A stretch of 64,000 nt of DNA from the NCBI GenBank assembly GCA_934045075.1, contig OW203722.1:7285303-7349302 (forward strand). The letters run 5' to 3'. Positions 1 through 10,541 of this stretch are shown here, piece by piece. Position 1 is the first letter of the stretch. The number at the start of each line of letters is the position of its first letter. Made by a program: the position numbers and the translations under genes. A model generated the notes under the pieces. It was given only the letters and a program-made list of their open reading frames with translations. It did no database searches and was not told the origin of the DNA. The DNA comes from Yponomeuta sedellus. Lineage: Eukaryota; Arthropoda; Insecta; Lepidoptera; Yponomeutidae.

Positions 1-650
1 GCCAGTCGTCGAAAAATCTATTAAGGATCGACATCGCCCGCGCCGCCGAAATTAAAGTGTAATAAGTGTTATTCATTCAACGCTTCTTGTGAAGTGTAAT
101 TAACGTTGATTGGACTCCCAAAACCACGGTCAGTGTTCAACGAGTGCACTCGGACGTTTTCTTGGTGAAAAATTTGGACTAGGAGCTCCGGCGCCAATTC
201 AGCGGCTCAACACGAGGAGTTCTGGGCTGCAGAAGGTGCGTGGAAGCTTCCCCTTTACCTACCCTTATCGTGACTGCTGTAATCAGCGTCTTAGCGATTC
301 GACAAAAATACTTTGAAACGCAACGTTATACTTGTAAACAGATAACATACAAGTATTACATAATAGCTTAATTTTAGCAAAGTGTATTCTGATCTTTGTT
401 TCCTTTCTTTCCTTTCTTAGTTGCTATGTAACTGTCGTCTCTATATTTCTAACACATCCTTTACCTTTTACCCTCGGCGAAACTGAGGAGAGACGAGGAC
501 GAGGAGGAGGTCAAGTAAAATGAGGGTTAAGTGTTTGGCTCGTATACTATCAATTCGTCGCGTTTGCGCGACTGTGATAGGCTATATGAACTCAGTATAA
601 AATAAACAAATACAAATAAAAATACATTAAAAAGATAACCCTACTGCTGA
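1..650. other. Unassigned left flank
   Basis: No gene could be recognised. The first 300 bases are less AT-rich than the rest and hold one 68-codon open frame (110-316), which has no motif I know. A GA-rich run lies near 484-510. A short match to the inside of the DIRS element ('AACCACGGT' plus 'GTTCAA', near 121 and 1542) was seen but is too short to interpret. Confidence 0.4.
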
Positions 651-653
651 AAC

Positions 654-876
654 TTAACTACTAAGCAGGTGGAGCCGAATTTCAATAATGTAATAAATAC
701 GAAAAACTGCCGGCAGATGCTGGATGCGGCAAGCTGAAGACAGGGCGCTATGGCGCTCATTAGGGGAGGGCTATGTCCAGCAGTGGACTACATAATATAG
801 CCTGAAGAAGAAGATGAAGAAGAGAGATGAATAAATACGAGGTACCTAGGTTGATCCCGCCTGCTTAGTAGTTAAT
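654..876. repeat. Short inverted repeat flanking a LINE remnant
   Basis: 'TTAACTACTAAGCAGG' near 654-669 recurs as its reverse complement near 861-876, immediately left of the DIRS terminus. The arms enclose the LINE 3' end at 703-829. This may be the remains of a small foldback element into which the LINE piece inserted. Confidence 0.5.
703..829 (+). mobile_element. LINE 3' end, 5'-truncated (GAA-tail type)
   Basis: The reading frame gives the C-terminus of an endonuclease-reverse transcriptase of a kind common in Lepidoptera: 'RKTAGRCWMRQAEDR', then 'LWRSLGEGYVQQW' and a stop, followed by 'TATAGCCTGAAGAAGAAG'. It is flanked by an 11-bp target-site duplication AATAAATACGA (692-702 and 830-840), so it is a retrotransposed 5'-truncated copy. 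Its last 70 or so bases are the same as the 3' end of the short elements called SINE-A below. Confidence 0.85.
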
Positions 877-880
877 GCTC

Positions 881-1093
881 ATTATACTCGCGCCTCGTCC
901 TCTAGATTAGTAACTGAAAGATAAATATTATTAGTATTTAAACACATGTAGTAACACATAAGTGACACCACTCAGCACTTTAGTTGAGAGAAAATGATAT
1001 AGTTTGATTTGTAAATAAATTAGATTTTTAATTTTTGCAAGCGGGTATTTGGGTTTTCTTCCGTCCGCGCCGCACTGTTCGCCCCTGCTACGC
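881..1093 (+). repeat. DIRS left inverted terminal repeat
   Basis: Begins ATTATACTCGCGCCTCGTCC. From 905 on ('GATTAGTAACTGAAAG') it is nearly identical to the reverse complement of 6069-6259, with a small difference around 1010-1020. The first 24 bases are unique to this end but recur, inverted, in the internal complementary region. Confidence 0.93.
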
Positions 1094-1859
1094 CATTCAC
1101 ATTTTAGTGCGTTACCACTCCAGTCACTTTTCTTTCTCGTGTTGATTCAAATTGAAAAGTGCGTAGAAAATACCGAAAAGTAGGCGTTCGAAGAACTACG
1201 AAGAGCATATTTTGCATTTGCGAAAGAAGTTGTGTAGATTAGAACGAAAAATATGGAAACGTAAAACTTTGGTGAAGAATTTTCATCAGTAGTGAAAGTT
1301 GACGGCACAGGACAGCGCCATAGATTTGTTTCACGAACCAGGTATGCTTTGATGCAATATTTTTATTACATGACCTACATTCGACGACACCCGTGCTTTT
1401 CAAGCGCTAACCCTTATCGCGCTTAGCATAAGGTCGAGTTACTAAATATGTTTTATTTATTTATCGTTTTTCTAATGATTACTATCACACTTACTAAGAA
1501 TGTACTCGAGGTATGTCATTGGGACTACTCCACACATTCAAACCACGGTTGGCGTTCAATTCACTGGAGATTGCTACCTAACTTTTGTGACGGATATATG
1601 TACAATACCTATCGTATTTCTTACATAGACATTGTAACTGATAGTAACGTAGTATTATAACGTATTTACGTTATCCACCGATAAGTGTGTACCTGAGCTG
1701 TCAATGGGGCTGTCTCGAAACACATCTATTATGGTACTATGTAGGTATTTACTTACAACAAACACGATAATTACATTGTTTTTTTATCACTTTATGCTAA
1801 AAAATTGCTTATGGTGTCCATTTGCTGAAAACTCAATGTTGAAACCCCATGACTAGTTA
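1094..1859 (+). other. DIRS 5' leader, non-coding
   Basis: Lies between the left terminal repeat and the first gag-like frame. One 70-codon open frame (1448-1660) has no recognisable domain. A donor-like 'CAG|GTATGC' is at 1339-1347, but no acceptor was identified with confidence. Confidence 0.45.
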
Positions 1860-2870
1860 CCTGAGGTTCCCGATCCTGAAATCCAAATCCTCGATTCCCA
1901 AGAGGTAACCACTCAAGATATGCCGCCTACACCTGTAGCACAGTCGCTAACCTCTAAACCAGCATAAGAATGTCCCAGCATTTCATCTGATGCGACAAAC
2001 ATTCCGGTGATCCCATCACCTTCAACCTCTTCTGAGCTTGAAAAGGAGGCTGAGTAAGATAAGGACATTCTGCGAATACTAGGTGAAGATTCTACAACCT
2101 CCATAGTATATGGACCCGACATTCAACTCGAACTAACTTACCGTCTTCAATACGTAGCTGCAGAGGGTCCTAATAAAGGAAAACGCAAAGAGCTCGTATA
2201 TAAATACGTGATGCCAGGCAATTGTAAAAATATCGATGCTCCAAAGATTATCTATCAAAGATAAAGCAGCCATTCCAGACAATCTTATTAAACGGGACAA
2301 GGGAATTGAAACAAAGCAAAATCAGACGGCAAGTGCTATTTCCTGTTTGTAAGAGGTCATAACTATGCATCTCCATTCCGGGAATAAAAACAAGGATGCA
2401 TTTCAAATTGCCTGCGACATTCAACATGGAGACTCTGTTTCAAGGCGAAACTTCATTTTGTTTGAGCTTATAAAATATATGAAGGATTATATCGTGCAAA
2501 CTAAAATCGACTCTTGTTTATTCGGCGAAGGGCTTGCTGAAACATTGAAATCAGTCAGAGCTGTTTGTAAGTCTTGTGTCTAGCTAAAGCCGATTTCGCT
2601 AAGAATACGGCAACCAAACCAAAAGAAAGCCATTACAACGTTCACACCGTTTGTAAAGAATTTAAACTGCCGAGCTGCTCCCCCCGCACGGAGGCCGCAG
2701 GGGACCCCACAGCAGAGGCCGAGGAGCCGCGTGCCTGCCGCCACCGCCGCCGTACGCGTACTCATCGAGATCCTCCGCCGGGGCCAAGCTCAGCGTCGCC
2801 TCTTCTAGATACAGTTAAGTACGCTGGCCGTTTAGCTCACTTCATAATGCACGTGAGATGATCAAATTAT
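1860..2870 (+). pseudogene. DIRS gag-like ORF, broken
   Basis: Pieces of a gag-like protein can be read in changing frames. A Pro/Ser/Thr-rich acidic stretch (about 1870-2110) is followed by a block at 2118-2264 containing 'LVYKYVMPGNCKNIDAPKI', the Tyr-Pro-x-Pro-x-Asn-Cys type motif seen in DIRS gag. A later frame (2574-2861) is rich in Arg and Pro and ends with 'YAGRLAHFI'. In DIRS the LAHF motif lies just ahead of the RT domain. Several in-frame stops make it non-functional. The GC-rich part around 2675-2800 stands out from the AT-rich surroundings. Confidence 0.7.
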
Positions 2871-2887
2871 CTTAATGTGGATTAAAG

Positions 2888-4720
2888 GTTATAAGATATA
2901 AACTTCACGCCCAGTGAGGCAACAATTTGTGCCACTATCAAGACATTTACAATCCGAAAAACGTCACTTTTTTGAAGCAATTGAAAACCTAAAAATTAGT
3001 GGGGCAATAACTGAAGTCGAGCTATGTGATGTTCAATATACGAGTATATCAAGTATATTTCTCACAAAAATATTTCTTATGAATGTCACAAAATCTTGCG
3101 AAATAAAATTTATTCTTAACATAAAAGTTTAAAAAGATTTATAAAAACGGATCACCTTAAACTAGAACGTTTAAGAACAGCCCCTAAAATTAGTCTCACC
3201 AGATTGTCAACTGGCAACTGCAGATTTAAAAGACGCGTATTATTTAATTTATATTCTTGAAGAATCTATAATATATCGGTTTTTTTTTCATTGTTCTTAA
3301 CATTGCCCCTTAAGTGTTCACCAAAATGTTGAAACCAGTTGAAAAATGGTTACGAACCGCAGGTCTATTATCCACCCTGTACCTTGATGACTGGCTGTTA
3401 ATCGGAAAGTCATATCATAATGTTTAGACAACATTTACATAACTAAGACCAATTTAAACCAATTTGTCGCTCTGGACCTCATCATCAATGAGTACAAAAG
3501 TGTCGTTCAGTTATCAACAACTTATAATGTTATTATAAGCTCACACGCTATTACCTTTTAAGCCTACCTCCCGGTAGGCTCAGCTCACAGACTTTGTTGT
3601 AGTAACCAAAATCAGATGTAAAGTTAGAAAACTAGCTCAGTTGATAAGGTAAGTTTTCAGCGTACCCAGCAATAGAATATGGTTGGCTATACACCAAGGA
3701 GCTAGAACGATGGAAATAGCCTGTTTCAATCATAACGATGATTATTATTTTCATTATCGTTCCTAATTCGATTAAAGTTGACATTTATTGCTTGTTGCGT
3801 AGTATCAAATCCTCTGTCCATCGTATTTATACTGACGATTACGTTATTAAAATATTTTTACTGACGCCTCAACTACGGGGTGGGGGGCGGCTTGTAACGG
3901 CGAAACCGCAAGTGGGCAGTGGTGTATTACGAAAAACGAACGACATATTAATTATCTCGAGCTGTTGGCCGCATTTATCGCTCTAAATGTATTTGCCCAA
4001 GAGTTTTATACTGTCAAATACTTAGGCGTATAGATAAATATACTGCAATTTAATATAAGTATAAATACGACAAGAGGTGTCCAGTTCCCTCGTCTCACAC
4101 AAATAACCCGAAACAACCTCGTAACCTTCTTTAGTTCCGCACCATACATCTAGACCATACATCCAGATCTAGTGATAATACCAATGCTGACGCTGAGTCA
4201 AGCAGGACTCACTCAGAAATAGAATGGGAACTGGACACCTGGGCCTTTCAATCTCTTGTTAATAATTCGGTATACGTAACATTGATCTATTCCCAAGCCG
4301 AATAAATAAAAAATGTGCAAATTATAGCTCATAGCATAAGTATCCAGACGCCATTGCATTCGATTCATTCACAGTTTCTTGGTCAAACTATTTATTTTAT
4401 ACTTTTTTCTGCGGTACGAAAAGTCCTACTAAAATTTTCAAAGACAAAGCACAAGGCATAGTGGTCGTGCCCTTCTGACAGTCCCAGCCAGCCACTACTT
4501 ACATACCTACTTATTTCAAATACAGTCACCTTCTTACCATCAAGTGACGCGTTAATATCTCATTCTAATTCCCAGATATGCAACTTGCTTACTCTGATTG
4601 CAAGCACCTGGTCAGGGAAGTGCTTTAAAGACGGAGCTTGCCAGTTCCCTCATTAGATATAATGCTAGCGTCGTTATCACGAGATTCAATAAAACAATAC
4701 GAATACGACGAATACCTTAA
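2888..4720 (+). pseudogene. DIRS reverse transcriptase-RNase H ORF, broken
   Basis: In order: 'GYKI' at 2888; 'GAITE' and 'SSIFLTK' in the 2914-3132 frame; 'ADLKDAYYLIYI' at 3220 (RT block with a catalytic Asp); 'YLDDWLLIG' at 3380 (the YxDD active site); 'LDLIINEYKS' near 3475; the RNase H start 'TDASTTGWGAA' at 3860 and 'HINYLELLAA' near 3944; 'NTTRGVQFPRLTQI' near 4064; 'NADAESSRTHSEIEWELD' near 4183; then a weak match to the DIRS region after RNase H (about 4400-4640). Catalytic residues are present, but a TAG at 4031-4033 and several frame changes break the frame. A complete enzyme of this kind would run about 600-700 residues. Confidence 0.9.
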
Positions 4721-5070
4721 ATAATGGTGGATTTGTTTTCTTGTAACAAGTTTTTCGAAAGTTTTTTATTTTTTTTTTATCAATGGATCCTTGACATTTT
4801 ACATACATACATGTTCCTAATGTTATTTACTTTTTTAACCAGCTGTTTAGTGACGGTTATCATTATGGCACCTTCAACTGTTGTAGAGGAGCTCTTTCTT
4901 TACTGTTAAGCCCAAACATGTCAAAAAGACAGACTGCGGAGGTTTTTTGTGCACCTGTACCCAAATATGTAACCTGGGATACGAATCTAATCTTAAATCA
5001 TTTAAGTACCTATGTTATATCCTAACGAAAACCTTACGTTACAACAACTATCAAAAAAGCTATAACATTA

Positions 5071-5533
5071 TTGCCTCTCGCAACTGCACATCGTGTTCAG
5101 ATGTTTGCGATCATTAAAGTACATAACATCACATCTGTCAATGACCGTATAAATATTAAAATTCCAAACTTTATCAAATCTTCTACTCCAGGTAGTAAAC
5201 AGTTTGTTCTATCATTATCCTACTTTACGAAGAAACCTTCAGTATGTCTTGCTAAAAGTCTACTTGCTTACATAAATAAAACAATAAGCTTAAAAAAATC
5301 TGCAATCTTCATGGCATTTAAGAAACTGTATGATGCTTTAGGTAGCCAATCATTGAGCCGCTGGATTAAACTTACCTAAAAGACAGTGGTATAGAAACCA
5401 CAGTACACGACATGCGGCCACATCGCGGGCTTACGCCCTTGGTGTGAATATTGATGGTATTGACACAATCCGCAACACTGCAGGTTGGAACGAAGATTTA
5501 AGCACGTTTGCGAATTTATTAATAGAAGTATAA
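5071..5533 (+). pseudogene. DIRS tyrosine recombinase, frameshifted
   Basis: The 5071-5379 frame reads 'TAHRVQMFAIIKV' with the first catalytic Arg, later 'YFTKKPSVCLAKSLLAYI', and ends 'LSRWIKLT'. A shift to another frame at about 5380-5400 continues with 'STRHAATSRAYALGVN' (the His-x-x-Arg-like box) and 'IRNTAGWN', ending at a stop at 5531. DIRS recombinases normally end with a short Phe-x-x-Phe-Tyr-type segment carrying the nucleophilic Tyr. Here that segment reads 'STFANLLIEV' and has no Tyr. Family call is firm; inactivity is inferred from the shift and the missing Tyr. Confidence 0.92.
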
Positions 5534-5837
5534 TAAATTATAATAGGTCTATTTCTATCAGCAGTCATTTCTCATCAGAACAAGCCATTATTGGTGGTAG
5601 ATATCAAGACAATTTATAATTATAATTTTATAAATGTATGATTTATCTGATTGAATACAATCTAATTAGAGACATCTATAATAATAATTACATTCTATTT
5701 TACATAACACGCGAAGACGCTATTATACTTTCTTTTTCTTTTCTCGATAACTTTCAACGGATAAATGGAACTATTAAATTACAACTTATTGTAATTATGT
5801 GTCAGTGATCATTTTTTTCCGATACACTCTCAAAGTC

Positions 5838-5983
5838 TACATGTGTTTAAATACTAATAATATTTATCTTTCAGTTACTAATCTAGAGGACGAGGCGCGA
5901 GTATAATTGATGATTAAACGAACTTCTAAAGTGAAGTTCTATCATAATTATACGAAGCGCCTCGTCCGAAGAGATTAGTAACT
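5838..5983 (+). repeat. DIRS internal complementary region
   Basis: 5838-5906 is the reverse complement of the left outer end and ends CGAGGCGCGAGTATAAT. It joins directly to 5907-5983, the reverse complement of the right outer end, which starts TGATGATTAAACG. In DIRS elements this region templates the joining of the two ends in the circular intermediate. The match marks element ends at 881/882 and 6322/6323. Confidence 0.93.
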
Positions 5984-6068
5984 CCCTCCCGCCCAACAAT
6001 TACACCCAATTATGACAACATCGTAAAATAAATGATCAATGAGGTCAATCAATACTCTAAACTAAATG

Positions 6069-6323
6069 ACGTAGCAGGGGCGAACAGTGCGGCGCGGACG
6101 GAAGAAAACCCAAATACCCGCTTGCAAAAATTAAAAATCTAATATTGTAAATAAATCAAACTATATCATTTTCTCTCAACTAAAGTGCTGAGTGGTGTCA
6201 CTTATGTGTTACTACATGTGTTTAAATACTAATAATATTTATCTTTCAGTTACTAATCTCTTCGGACGAGGCGCTTCGTATAATTATGATAGAACTTCAC
6301 TTTAGAAGTTCGTTTAATCATCA
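6069..6323 (+). repeat. DIRS right inverted terminal repeat
   Basis: 6069-6259 is the reverse complement of 905-1093. The outer 60 or so bases, 'CTTCGGACGAGGCGCTTCG' to 'TTTAATCATCAA', are unique to this end and recur, inverted, at 5907-5983. Confidence 0.93.
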
Positions 6324-6833
6324 AGTAGTCGGTTTGTTGGTTATTTTTTATTACACTTTCTTGGCGATGTAAAAGGCGATACCCGAATAAAACTTCTTGT
6401 TGGGTGCTTTCAATTCCAATTACATTCATTTCATTCATTCATTCATTCGCTTTCATTTGTTGCATACTTGTGCGGCGTAATCCTTCGGAGATCTGTGTAG
6501 TGAACCCTAAAAAGGTCCTGTTTTGATTGGTGCCCTGCTTACGAGAATATGATCTGGGTATAGGCAAATTGGCTTATAGATCCCCGTTACGATATAAGGC
6601 ACCATCCAATTAGCGTTCAATGAACCGGATAGCAAATATCTACTTCCATAAATTTATCCAGTTTCGTATTTGGTTTTGCTTTGTTTATGTTTAAGAACTT
6701 AGCAAGTTTCATCAAGAGTAGATTTATTCTTACCCCAGGCAAACTTGAAATCAGGGTGAAAATTTAATTTTTGTTTTGTTTCTTAACTGTATGACTCAGT
6801 TTAAAGGGAAAACAAGAGAATCAATAGTTCAGG
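6324..6833. other. Unassigned AT-rich spacer
   Basis: Flank of the DIRS element. Holds a short ATTC run (about 6425-6450) and nothing else recognised. Confidence 0.4.
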
Positions 6834-7013
6834 GGCTTTGGGTTGCTAACTAGCGCTACCAACGGAACACCAATGTTGTGTAGGTTCTAAAAATAGTTTT
6901 CGTAGTGGTCAAGCTTAATGTTGTTTACTTTTGAAAAAAACGTAGTATAAAATAAGTTATGTTTTTTATTCCATTGGTGGTGCTAGGTAGCACCCCAAAG
7001 CGCCTTTAGTGAA
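6834..7013. mobile_element. MITE family O, copy 1
   Basis: Imperfect terminal inverted repeats: left 'GGGCTTTGGGTTGCTAACTA' and right, read inverted, 'GGCGCTTTGGGGTGCTACCT', followed by 'AGCRCYACCAAYGGAA'. The interior is AT-rich without coding. The same ends bound 42646-43011. Confidence 0.7.
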
Positions 7014-7078
7014 GGTATGAAAAATCACATTTATTCAGAAAATAAAAATACAGTAAAAGAAACGGAAAGCATTTTTAG

Positions 7079-7292
7079 TTCTTCTTCAGGCTATATTAGT
7101 CCACTGCTGGACATAGCCCTTCCCTAATGAGCGCCATAGCGCAAGGTTGTGCCATCATTGGAGGGTAGTGCCCATAATCCCCACGCTGGGCATGCGGGTT
7201 GGGGATCGCAGTTTGGTGGAATTGTACTGCAGGGGGCGCTGCTGCCCTGACCCGGTTTATGTCCCTTAGTGGCCTTTTACGACACCCGACAT
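7079..7292 (-). mobile_element. SINE-A (GAA-tail subtype)
   Basis: Reverse copy with tail 'CTTCTTCAGGCTATATTAGT' and body 'TCCACTGCTGGACATAGCCC', 'CCCACGCTGGGCATGCGGG' and 'CGCTGCTGCCC', up to 'CCTTTTACGACACCCG'. The extreme 5' end is missing. It carries the 'GCGCCATAGCGCAAGG' variant that goes with GAA tails. Confidence 0.85.
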
Positions 7293-9204
7293 TTTTAGTT
7301 CCATCGCTTGAATTCGAAAGTTTTGCTTAACCTTGCGTTGTTTCAAAGTAATCGTAATATGTAGTACGGAAACGAACTTTTGATTGGGCCTGATATGTAT
7401 AATTATGTAGGACATTTTCAACAGCCGTGCCACCTGTTATTACCATCAAGGATACGTCAATCGTTAATAAATAGGCAGTGTTAGCGGCACCTAAACTACT
7501 GCGTTTAGCGCATTATTATTCAAATTTTTCGTACTGTAATAAGAATTATATTTTAAGATGTTCGTTAAAATTTTTAGCAAAGAATAACCATTCATAAGCA
7601 TAATAGTTAATTCTTTAGTTAAAAAAGTTATTTACTTTATACTAATTACTGAAAATTTTAATGGAATTAGAATGAGCCGTCTAGAGCAGTCATAAAATGA
7701 AATTTAGGCACTATCTCCATTTTCAACGACTTTGTTAAGTCAGTTCATTAAGAAATAAAACTATTACGTCTATCAGACTGTACTCCTAATTAGAATAGAA
7801 TAATCTTTATGACAAACTTCACATAAAACTTAACACGTTCGTATATGTACCAAAAAAGTCTCCGCTCAGCTTTATGCCATGGTTGAGCCACGGCGCTGAT
7901 TTTCAGCGGATGCCTTACACTTATACAATAAACACATAAAACATTATATCGAGTTTCGGACAATATAAACATTAACAACATTCGAGATGAACACAGGATA
8001 CGGAACAATAATTTATCTGTAAGTCTTTTTGCTTAGTTGGTAACAAGTATACATATGCTCTACATTCTTAATTCTCTACGCTCTCTACGCTCTTAATTCA
8101 TTTAATAGGTTCAGAAAAAAAATATATTCAAAGTATATAGTTAGTTGAAAAGCATGACAACCTAAAGACGAATGTTTTTTGAACCAACGACGAAAAGAAA
8201 ACAAAAAATGGTTGCAGACAACTTTATCACAAAATTATTTGTTATTATTATTAGCAATAAGGCCGCCAATTGTACTTTGTATCTTTACATGTTTTATAAT
8301 AATAGCTCTGGTGTACAATAAAAAAAATCTTATCTTAGGTATCTTTGTGCTTACGCTCACTAAATTAATGAGTTATTTTTTTTTTCAAACGGTTTATTAA
8401 ATAGGTTCTCGACAAAAATATACTACGAGTAAGTAAAGTCAATCAAAAGTCCAAAGTTTGAATCACTAAAGTTTTATTAAGACATTGAATTGACTTTATG
8501 ACCTTGGATTGAGTCCTCGAATCTATACATTCTTATGCGTATAATCTCAGAAAATAAAGTGAAAATATATTTAATCCATTAAACGAACTATGTAGAGGTA
8601 TAGCCCAGTTATTTCAGGGTTGTTTGATAAAAAAAATATATTAAAGTGTTTATTTCATAAATAGAATCCATCAAATATTCTAGCTCTGGAAGCTAAGAAT
8701 CTTCTACATAAGATTATAGTGCTCCCAGAGGTTGTCTATATTATTTGACAATCAATTTAGATAGCTAGATAGAGAACACTTTATTGCAAAACCAGAAAAA
8801 TATTAAAACCATGATTCTTAAATCTAAGTTATACAATTGGCATCTTATCGCTAAGAGCGATCTCTTCCAGATAACCTTTGGATAGAGTGGATTGCATGAA
8901 GAATATAGTCGGTACGTGGTGCATGTACATACACAATTAAATCGAAAATATATTGATAACAAACAGCAAAAGAGTGCGAGAATATAATTTTATAATTTTA
9001 CTCCGCTTACACGTACTTTTACTTACATTAGTTTAGGATAATTGAGTTTGTGGTACATTGACTAGTTAGCTTAGTTAGATCGACTAATTCGATGTGAACC
9101 TTTATGACAGATAAACTTCGTTTTCACGTAGGCGCTTCCTTACCCATGTATGCGGATGTAATAACAACTCAATTGAGCGTATCGTGATACAGGGAACGGT
9201 AGAG
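7293..9204. other. Unassigned AT-rich DNA
   Basis: About 1.9 kb with only short, low-complexity open frames (for example 8179-8400, which is Leu/Ile/Phe-rich from AT bias). No splice-bounded exon and no repeat family from this window was recognised. Confidence 0.45.
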
Positions 9205-9400
9205 GGCCCCAGAGCAAGCACTTGGTAGAGCACTAATGCATTGGATCGACCAAGTTGGGTCCACTGTAAGCAAGCCGCTGCATGAATGTACGAGAACAGC
9301 ATCTAACCCAGAGCAATGGCGAGACATTGTGAGGCACGCAACAGCAGTCTACAATAGAGTCTCTTCATGAGGACCACTACCACTCTGTCAAGAGCGTACC
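9205..9400 (+). pseudogene. LINE RT C-terminal fragment
   Basis: The frame from about 9225 reads 'RWIDQVGSTVSKPLHECTR', then 'NPEQWRDIVRHATAVYN' and a stop. The 'Arg-Trp-x-Asp' and 'x-x-x-W-R-x-I-V' pattern is the usual C-terminal tail of insect LINE reverse transcriptases. It is a different family from LINE-F. 5'-truncated. Confidence 0.65.
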
Positions 9401-9629
9401 AAGAAGAAAAATAACGAGATAGACAAGTAATCAAAAACTGTTTTTTTGCTATCTGCGACCGGCGCGACTTGTTTTACAACGACGCGAATAAATTGCAAGT
9501 TATTGAAATTGATATTTACTTATTACAGAAAACTATAACAATTTACTTATCCTATTCTAGCATAGTTGACGAAAATATAATTGTTTGACTGACGTAAAGA
9601 TTAGAATGACGTAGTCTGTACTGTCTGCT

Positions 9630-9885
9630 GTGTGGTGTCGGCCTAGAGAATAGCACCAACCCAATTCTTCCCGCGGGTGTCGTAAAAGGTGACTAAGGGA
9701 CACAAACGAGAGGGTCGGCAGCAGCGCCCCCTGCAGTACAATTCCACCGAACTGCGATCCCTAACCCGCATGCCCAGCGTGCGGATTATGGGCATTACCC
9801 CCTATGATAGTACAACGTGGCGCTCTTTAGGAGAGGGCTATGTCCAGCAGTGGACTAGTATAGCCTGACGACGAAGTCTGTTCTA
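9630..9885 (+). mobile_element. SINE-A, near full length (GAC-tail subtype)
   Basis: Starts near 'CTGTGTGGTGTCGGCC', then 'AGAGAATAGCACCAACCC', 'CCCGCGGGTGTCGTAAAAGG' and 'CTGCAGTACAATTCCACC'. Carries the diagnostic 'GTACAACGTGGCGCTCTTTA' and ends 'TATAGCCTGACGACGA'. One of the longest copies here, with a 5' end matching the one at 55422-55640. Confidence 0.88.
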
Positions 9886-10191
9886 TTTATAAAACTGTAT
9901 GACGGAAAGCAGCGCGCTGCTGCCTTCTTTCAGTATTTTTTTTACAATTTAATTACAGTGCTGCTTGAGAATTTACTTATACATGCTAGTTACTTGCTAC
10001 AATATATGACGTAGTATTAGTGACATAGTGTGTGTGTGTGTGTACGTGAGTGTTGTATCATAGTAGTTAAAACGGGAGAGCTGTCTAAAGGAAGGAAGAC
10101 ATTTATAAAACCTTTACTTTACGGTTTACTTTTTCTTTTTCAATTTACGAGTCCTCAAGGATGCGTCCTCGGTGCTGTAGTGTAGTTTAAA

Positions 10192-10530
10192 CATACATAC
10201 ATAACCTCACGACTGTATCCCAGAGGGGTAGGCAGAGACCAGGGACTGCCACTTGCCACGATCCTGACAGATCACCTTCGCTTCATCAACGTTCATAAGT
10301 CGTTGCATGCACGCACGCCGGTTCCGGGTACTTTTTATCTTTCCCTTTGCTAATACATCCCCTATCTGTTCGATGTATGTCCGCCTGGGACGACCCTTAC
10401 CAACCCTTCCACTCACATTTGCGATATATATCTGTTTCGTTAATCTTTCTTCCTTTATCCTCTCCACATGTCCAAACCAACGCAACATTCCTTTCTCAAT
10501 TCTAGTCACTACATTCTCATTTTTCCTCTT
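10192..10530 (-). mobile_element. LINE-F 3' fragment
   Basis: Minus-strand frame 10207-10509 matches the C-terminal 100 residues of the larger copy at 49020-49787 ('MLRWFGHVERIKEERLTKQI', 'RGRPRRTYI'-like, 'KSTRNRRACMQRLMNVDEAK'). It ends with a TATG-type tail (10192-10202). A perfect 11-bp duplication TGTAGTTTAAA flanks it (10181-10191 and 10531-10541). 5'-truncated retrotransposed copy. Confidence 0.9.
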
Positions 10531-10541
10531 TGTAGTTTAAA

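Larger units (their letters stand above)
881..6323 (+). mobile_element. DIRS-like tyrosine-recombinase retrotransposon, degenerate
   Basis: Seen: inverted terminal repeats (905-1093 against 6069-6259), an internal complementary region (5838-5983) made of the reverse complements of both outer ends joined together, and remnants of gag, reverse transcriptase, RNase H and tyrosine recombinase in that order. Known: this architecture defines DIRS elements, which copy through a circular intermediate and integrate by a recombinase without target-site duplication. The ends are fixed to within one base by the internal region. All coding parts have stops or frameshifts, so the copy is dead. Confidence 0.93.
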
